From Niastella vici (GTDB lineage: Bacteria; Bacteroidota; Bacteroidia; Chitinophagales; Chitinophagaceae), in the NCBI RefSeq assembly GCF_002077945.1, contig NZ_LVYD01000124.1, positions 558,001 to 622,000 of the forward strand: a DNA stretch of 64,000 nucleotides, in the 5' to 3' direction. Made by a program: the position numbers and the translations under genes. Shown in pieces: positions 60,442-64,000 of this stretch (position 1 is the stretch's first letter; each line of letters begins with the position of its first letter). The notes beneath the pieces were generated by a model. It was given only the letters and a program-made list of their open reading frames with translations. It did not search any database and had not been told where the DNA came from.

Positions 60442-60480
60442 CGCATCCGCATTCCGCAATTTTGTGCCTCAATCATTCTT

Positions 60481-62010
60481 ATGAAAGCACAAGATCATGC
60501 TGTTTACGATGTAATTATTTCCGGCGCAGGGCCGGTGGGCCTTTTTCTCGCGGGCGAACTGGCCCTGGCCAACTGTTCAGTACTAATACTGGAAAAGGCC
60601 GACAATCCGCACTCGCCATTAAAACAATTTCCTTTCGGCATGCGGGGACTCTCGACACCTACTATAGAAGCGCTTTACCGCCGGGGTTTGTTGGATGAAC
60701 TGGCCGTGCATAAACGCCTTAAAACCCCGCATTTCAACTCCCCTTCTGTACAAGGCAAACCTCAGCCGGGAGGACATTTCGCCGGCATTCAGTTTAATAG
60801 CACCCAAATTGACACTTCCCAATGGACACATCGCCTGCCAGGGGCTACCGACGCCCCTTTTCTGATGTCTGAAATGGCAGAGATGGAAACCGTGCTCGCC
60901 CGCCACGCAGAAACCCTGGGGGTAACCATCAGGCGTGGATTGGCCGTTACTGAATTTCAACAAAACGAAGAAGGCGTAACGGTTCACACCGATGGCCAGT
61001 CTTTTACCGGCAAATGGCTGGTGGGTTGCGATGGCAGCCGCAGTGTGGTGCGCAAACTGGGCGGTTTTGAATTCGCCGGTACGGAGCCGGAATTTACCGG
61101 CTACTCGACCAAAGTTGAGATTGCCGACCCCGGAAAGCTCGGCACCGGCCGCATTGTTACACCAACAGGCATGTACCTGCTATCCCAGGCAGATTACGTG
61201 ATCATCCAGGACTTTGATGGCGGTGCCTTTCATAATTCCCAACAACCCATTACGCGTGAACACGTGCAGGAAGTGTTACGCCGCATCTCGAACACCGACG
61301 TTACCATCAACGCCCTGCATATTGCCACCACCTGGACCGACCGCTCACGCCAGGCCACCAGTTACCGCAACGGACGGGTGTTACTGGCCGGCGATGCTGC
61401 GCATATTCATTCGCCGTTAGGCGGCCAGGGACTTAACCTGGGCCTCGGTGATGCCATGAACCTGGGCTGGAAGCTCGCGGCCACCATTCAGCAAAAAGCG
61501 CCGGAAGGTTTGTTGAACAGTTACTTTACCGAACGGTACCCAATAGGTGCACAGGTGCTTGACTGGTCACGCGCCCAGGTTGCCATCATGAGACCAAACG
61601 CAGCTGCCCGTGCGCTGCATGCCATCATCCGCGACCTTCTGCATACCCGCGATGGCGCCACCTATTTTGCAGGGAGGATATGGGGTATTAACAACCACTA
61701 CAATAACCCCGGTGGCGGTCAACCGCTCACAGGCCACAGCGTTCCCAACTTTGAATTCGAAGACGGTACAAAAATTGGCAGGCACATGCACGATGGCAAA
61801 GGGATCCTGCTCGATCTTACAATGAATGCTTCACTTAAAAAGCTGGCGGGTGAATATGGCGGGCAAATAAAGTATGTTTCTGCGAAGGTGAAAGAACAAT
61901 TGGGCCTGCACGTTGTACTGATACGCCCTGATGGCATTATTGCCTGGGCTGCAGACACCGACGCTGATACCAGCGAACTTCAAAAGGCTGCGGCGAAGTG
62001 GTTTGCCTGA
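60481..62010 (+). CDS. FAD-dependent aromatic hydroxylase (PheA/TfdB type)
   Basis: This 509-residue protein has the GxGxxG fold DVIISGAGPVGLFLAGELALANCSVLILEKAD, the DG motif region LVGCDGSRSVVRK and the second FAD motif LLAGDAAHIHSPLGGQGLNLGLGDAMNLGWKLAA. The C-terminal thioredoxin-like domain has lost its Cys (LHVVLIRPDGIIAWAADTD), as in many members. It resembles class A monooxygenases acting on phenols, polyketides or antibiotics such as tetracycline or rifampicin; the substrate is open. Confidence 0.9.
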   Translation: MKAQDHAVYDVIISGAGPVGLFLAGELALANCSVLILEKADNPHSPLKQFPFGMRGLSTPTIEALYRRGLLDELAVHKRLKTPHFNSPSVQGKPQPGGHFAGIQFNSTQIDTSQWTHRLPGATDAPFLMSEMAEMETVLARHAETLGVTIRRGLAVTEFQQNEEGVTVHTDGQSFTGKWLVGCDGSRSVVRKLGGFEFAGTEPEFTGYSTKVEIADPGKLGTGRIVTPTGMYLLSQADYVIIQDFDGGAFHNSQQPITREHVQEVLRRISNTDVTINALHIATTWTDRSRQATSYRNGRVLLAGDAAHIHSPLGGQGLNLGLGDAMNLGWKLAATIQQKAPEGLLNSYFTERYPIGAQVLDWSRAQVAIMRPNAAARALHAIIRDLLHTRDGATYFAGRIWGINNHYNNPGGGQPLTGHSVPNFEFEDGTKIGRHMHDGKGILLDLTMNASLKKLAGEYGGQIKYVSAKVKEQLGLHVVLIRPDGIIAWAADTDADTSELQKAAAKWFA

Positions 62011-62023
62011 CCTTTAGGGACGC

Positions 62024-62383
62024 TCACCAAACATTTTCGAGGCTTTCGCGTGTGTAGGTAAAGTTGCGTTCTTTAAAATAAGAGTTGCTGCCGGCCTTCT
62101 TTTGCACAGCGTTCTTCCCAAATGCTTTAAACAGGAATGAGATGGGCACCAGGATAACAAAGAAAATAATGGTAAGGATAATTTTGCTGGTAACAGCGCC
62201 CAGCCCTTCAGCGAGCTTCATCCACACCAAATGGATCTTTTCGGCAAGGGCGGGAATAAACAAACCAATTGCCCCCACGGCAATGGCCAGCCCAAACAGG
62301 TACCTGTTATTTGTGATGCGGTAAAAGACCACAAGGGCCAACACCAATACCAGTATAGTTTCCAGTACTTTGTTCCTGGGCAT
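62024..62383 (-). CDS. SxtJ family membrane protein
   Basis: This 119-residue protein has three to four hydrophobic segments (LETILVLVLALVVFYRI, LFGLAIAVGAIGLFIPAL, IILTIIFFVILVPISFLFKAF) and the SxtJ-like C-terminus with SYFKERNFTYTRESLENVW. In other bacteria SxtJ genes accompany carbamoyltransferases and DUF5989 proteins, as here. Function unknown. The gene starts 6 bp after the DUF5989 stop, last in the unit. Confidence 0.88.
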   Translation of the reverse strand: MPRNKVLETILVLVLALVVFYRITNNRYLFGLAIAVGAIGLFIPALAEKIHLVWMKLAEGLGAVTSKIILTIIFFVILVPISFLFKAFGKNAVQKKAGSNSYFKERNFTYTRESLENVW

Positions 62384-62389
62384 AGTTTG

Positions 62390-62536
62390 TTAAAATAAAG
62401 TGTAAATAAATGGCGCCAGGGCTGTGCCTCCCAAAACGATCAAAATACCAAGCAACAACAATACAATGATGAGGGGGGCCAGCCACCATTTTTTTCTTGC
62501 TTTTAAAAAGGTCCAGATATCTTTTAATGTTTCCAT
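62390..62536 (-). CDS. DUF5989 family small membrane protein
   Basis: This 48-residue ORF on the minus strand translates to METLKDIWTFLKARKKWW followed by one membrane helix (LAPLIIVLLLLGILIVLG) and a GTALAPFIYTLF end, the typical DUF5989 pattern. It lies 12 bp after the carbamoyltransferase stop and 6 bp before SxtJ, which matches the usual three-gene order. It is easily missed because of its size. Confidence 0.85.
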   Translation of the reverse strand: METLKDIWTFLKARKKWWLAPLIIVLLLLGILIVLGGTALAPFIYTLF

Positions 62537-62548
62537 TTCTGCGTGTTT

Positions 62549-64000
62549 TTAATCCAGCGTGAACTCCTGCTCCCAATCGGTTTTTTCGTGCCACGCGGGT
62601 TGGTCTTTTTTGCAAAAGATAAAGTTACCGATTATCAGGTAATCCATCCCGGTTCGCATAAAACAACGATAGGCATCTTCGGGTGTATTAACAATGGGTT
62701 CGCCGCGCACATTAAAACTGGTATTGATTAGTACCGCACAGCCGGTTTGCTGTTTAAAAGCGTTCAGCAGTTTCCAGAAACGCGGGTTGGTTTCTTTATG
62801 TACAGTTTGAATACGGGCCGAATGATCGATATGGGTAATAGCAGGCAAATTGCTGCGCTGAAAATACAATTTACCTAACAGGTCGTTACTTTCATAACCT
62901 GGCGGATATGGGATCTGCCGGTCTTTTTTTACCGGTTTTACCAGTAACATATAGGGCGAAGCGCCCGCATGTTCAAAATAGCCGGCCACCTCTTCTGCCA
63001 GCACCGCCGGGGCAAAGGGCCGGAAGCTTTCCCGGAATTTGATTTGCTCGTTCAGCTTCTTTTGCATTTGCGGGTCGCGGGCATCGGCCAGAATGCTTCT
63101 GGCGCCCAATGCGCGCGGACCAAACTCCATGCGCCCCTGGTGCCAGCCGATACTACTTTTTTGGGCTATTAACCGGGCCGTTTCGTTTAACAAGGCATCT
63201 TCCTCCGCAAACTGTGTATAGGGCGCCCTGTATTTTCTTGCCATGGCAAGAATTGCCTGGTCGGCGTATTCGGGTCCCAGGTAGGAGCCCTGCAGGCTGT
63301 CCATTTCCGTTGTACGCCCCTTCCGGTTCCCGCCAAAATAAATATAGTGTGCGGCCAAAGCGGCGCCCAATGCACCGCCCGCATCGCCGGCTGCCGGTTG
63401 TATGAACAGTTGTTTGAAAAGCCGGGCATCGTCCAGTTTCCCATTGGCAACACAATTCAATGCTACCCCACCGGCCATGCATAAATGATCGGCATTGGTA
63501 AGCCTCTTTGCTTCGCGGGCGAGGTTGAGCACAATTTCTTCTGTTACCTCCTGTATAGCAAGCGCCAGGTCGCAATGGGGTTGTTCCAGTGGTGATTCGG
63601 ATGGGCGGCGGGGAAAGCCAAACAAAGCCTGCCATTTTTTATCGTACACCATGCGGTCACCGGTGGCATAGCTAAAATATTCCTGGTTCAAAAAGATAGA
63701 TCCATCTTCTTTTACATCGACCAGGTGCCGGGTGATCAGTTCTTTAAACTTCTTTACATTTCCCGAATTTGCATTGCCGTAAGGCGCCAGGCCCATTAAT
63801 TTATACTCGCCCGAATTAACCTTAAACCCACAATAATAAGTGAACGAAGAATATAATAAACCCACCGAATGCGGGAAATGCAGTTCTTTGAGCGTAGTGA
63901 TCTTGTTACCTTCTCCAATGCCAATAGAAGCCGTTGCCCATTCCCCCACTCCATCAATGGTTAATATAGCTGCCTTATCAAAAGGAGAAGCATAAAAGGC
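62549..64000 (-). CDS. Carbamoyltransferase (NodU/CmcH/TobZ family), 5' end outside window
   Basis: The frame stays open to base 64000; 17 more codons upstream of 63949 read …AAILTIDG, joining to VGEWATASIG, the family's N-terminal nucleotide-binding signature. About 483 residues are visible. The YrdC/Kae1-like core includes LCMAGGVALNCVANGKL and QGRMEFGPRALGARSILADARDP. The C-terminal domain holds FRPFAPAV and LINTSFNVRGEPIVNTPEDA. The enzyme transfers carbamoyl from carbamoyl phosphate to a hydroxyl group of a sugar or natural product. The linked DUF5989 and SxtJ genes suggest membrane-associated modification of a surface or secreted molecule. Confidence 0.93.
   Translation of the reverse strand, partial: AFYASPFDKAAILTIDGVGEWATASIGIGEGNKITTLKELHFPHSVGLLYSSFTYYCGFKVNSGEYKLMGLAPYGNANSGNVKKFKELITRHLVDVKEDGSIFLNQEYFSYATGDRMVYDKKWQALFGFPRRPSESPLEQPHCDLALAIQEVTEEIVLNLAREAKRLTNADHLCMAGGVALNCVANGKLDDARLFKQLFIQPAAGDAGGALGAALAAHYIYFGGNRKGRTTEMDSLQGSYLGPEYADQAILAMARKYRAPYTQFAEEDALLNETARLIAQKSSIGWHQGRMEFGPRALGARSILADARDPQMQKKLNEQIKFRESFRPFAPAVLAEEVAGYFEHAGASPYMLLVKPVKKDRQIPYPPGYESNDLLGKLYFQRSNLPAITHIDHSARIQTVHKETNPRFWKLLNAFKQQTGCAVLINTSFNVRGEPIVNTPEDAYRCFMRTGMDYLIIGNFIFCKKDQPAWHEKTDWEQEFTLD

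Overview
The window reads as chromosome of a Bacteroidota species, most likely a soil-type Chitinophagaceae (Chitinophaga/Niastella-like). The evidence is two SusC/SusD pairs, an ECF sigma/FecR/SusC cascade, a type IX secretion C-terminal domain, TlpA/DUF4369 and DM13 lipoproteins, almost no Shine-Dalgarno sequences, and -7 boxes close to TAnnTTTG. No rRNA, tRNA, CRISPR array or transposase was recognised. Both window edges cut a gene.

Layout. 1-4434: 3' part of a giant secreted adhesin-like protein (Ycf48-like repeats, six IPT/TIG, seven FG-GAP/VCBS repeats, T9SS sorting domain). 4435-6002: gene-free, with a 21-bp tandem repeat array and several inverted repeats. 6003-12247: accessory genes, namely a small FN3-like protein, two lipoproteins, an AT-rich PD-(D/E)XK nuclease plus a decayed partner, a Gal80-like oxidoreductase and an outer-membrane barrel. 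12308-13852: lipase maturation factor behind a good sigma-54 promoter. 25337 down to 13863 (minus strand): ECF sigma, FecR, SusC with STN domain, SusD, TlpA-like lipid/thiol protein, M14 carboxypeptidase and S9 peptidase, which together look like a peptide uptake and digestion locus. 25553-26995: phytoene-desaturase-like FAD protein. 27844-32464: second SusC/SusD pair, without regulators or enzymes. 32577-36317: fatty-acid desaturase divergent from a PAS-GAF-GAF sigma-54 activator. 39082 down to 36347: two paralogous barrels, DM13 lipoprotein, DUF1223 protein.

39418-53607 is the most unusual part: a long plus-strand series starting at a sigma-54 promoter with two upstream palindromes. It holds a thioredoxin lacking its nucleophilic Cys, an unknown small protein, a Crp/Fnr regulator, a GH57 remnant without catalytic residues, a glucose-dehydrogenase-type SDR, a GH63-like glucosidase, a GH133 debranching enzyme, a GMC oxidoreductase, DUF1622, an aquaglyceroporin and a double VOC protein. 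It ends in a compact four-gene set around a fused heme-b/Rieske membrane protein with a Cys-rich membrane-anchored partner. I infer a link between storage-glucan or oligosaccharide mobilisation, sugar oxidation and membrane electron transfer.

57541 down to 53685 (minus): double YHS protein, GlcG/HbpS, SMP-30/gluconolactonase-like protein, SDR. 57767-62010: aldo/keto reductase, two different AraC-type regulators, FAD aromatic hydroxylase. The aldo/keto reductase and the distant Gal80-like oxidoreductase share an almost identical ~50-bp upstream element containing a 22-bp-spaced direct repeat, which looks like a common operator. 64000 down to 62024: carbamoyltransferase (cut by the edge), a 48-residue DUF5989 protein and SxtJ. 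Start sites were moved inward for several genes where the longest frame began at an implausible GTG/TTG or in front of a signal peptide.
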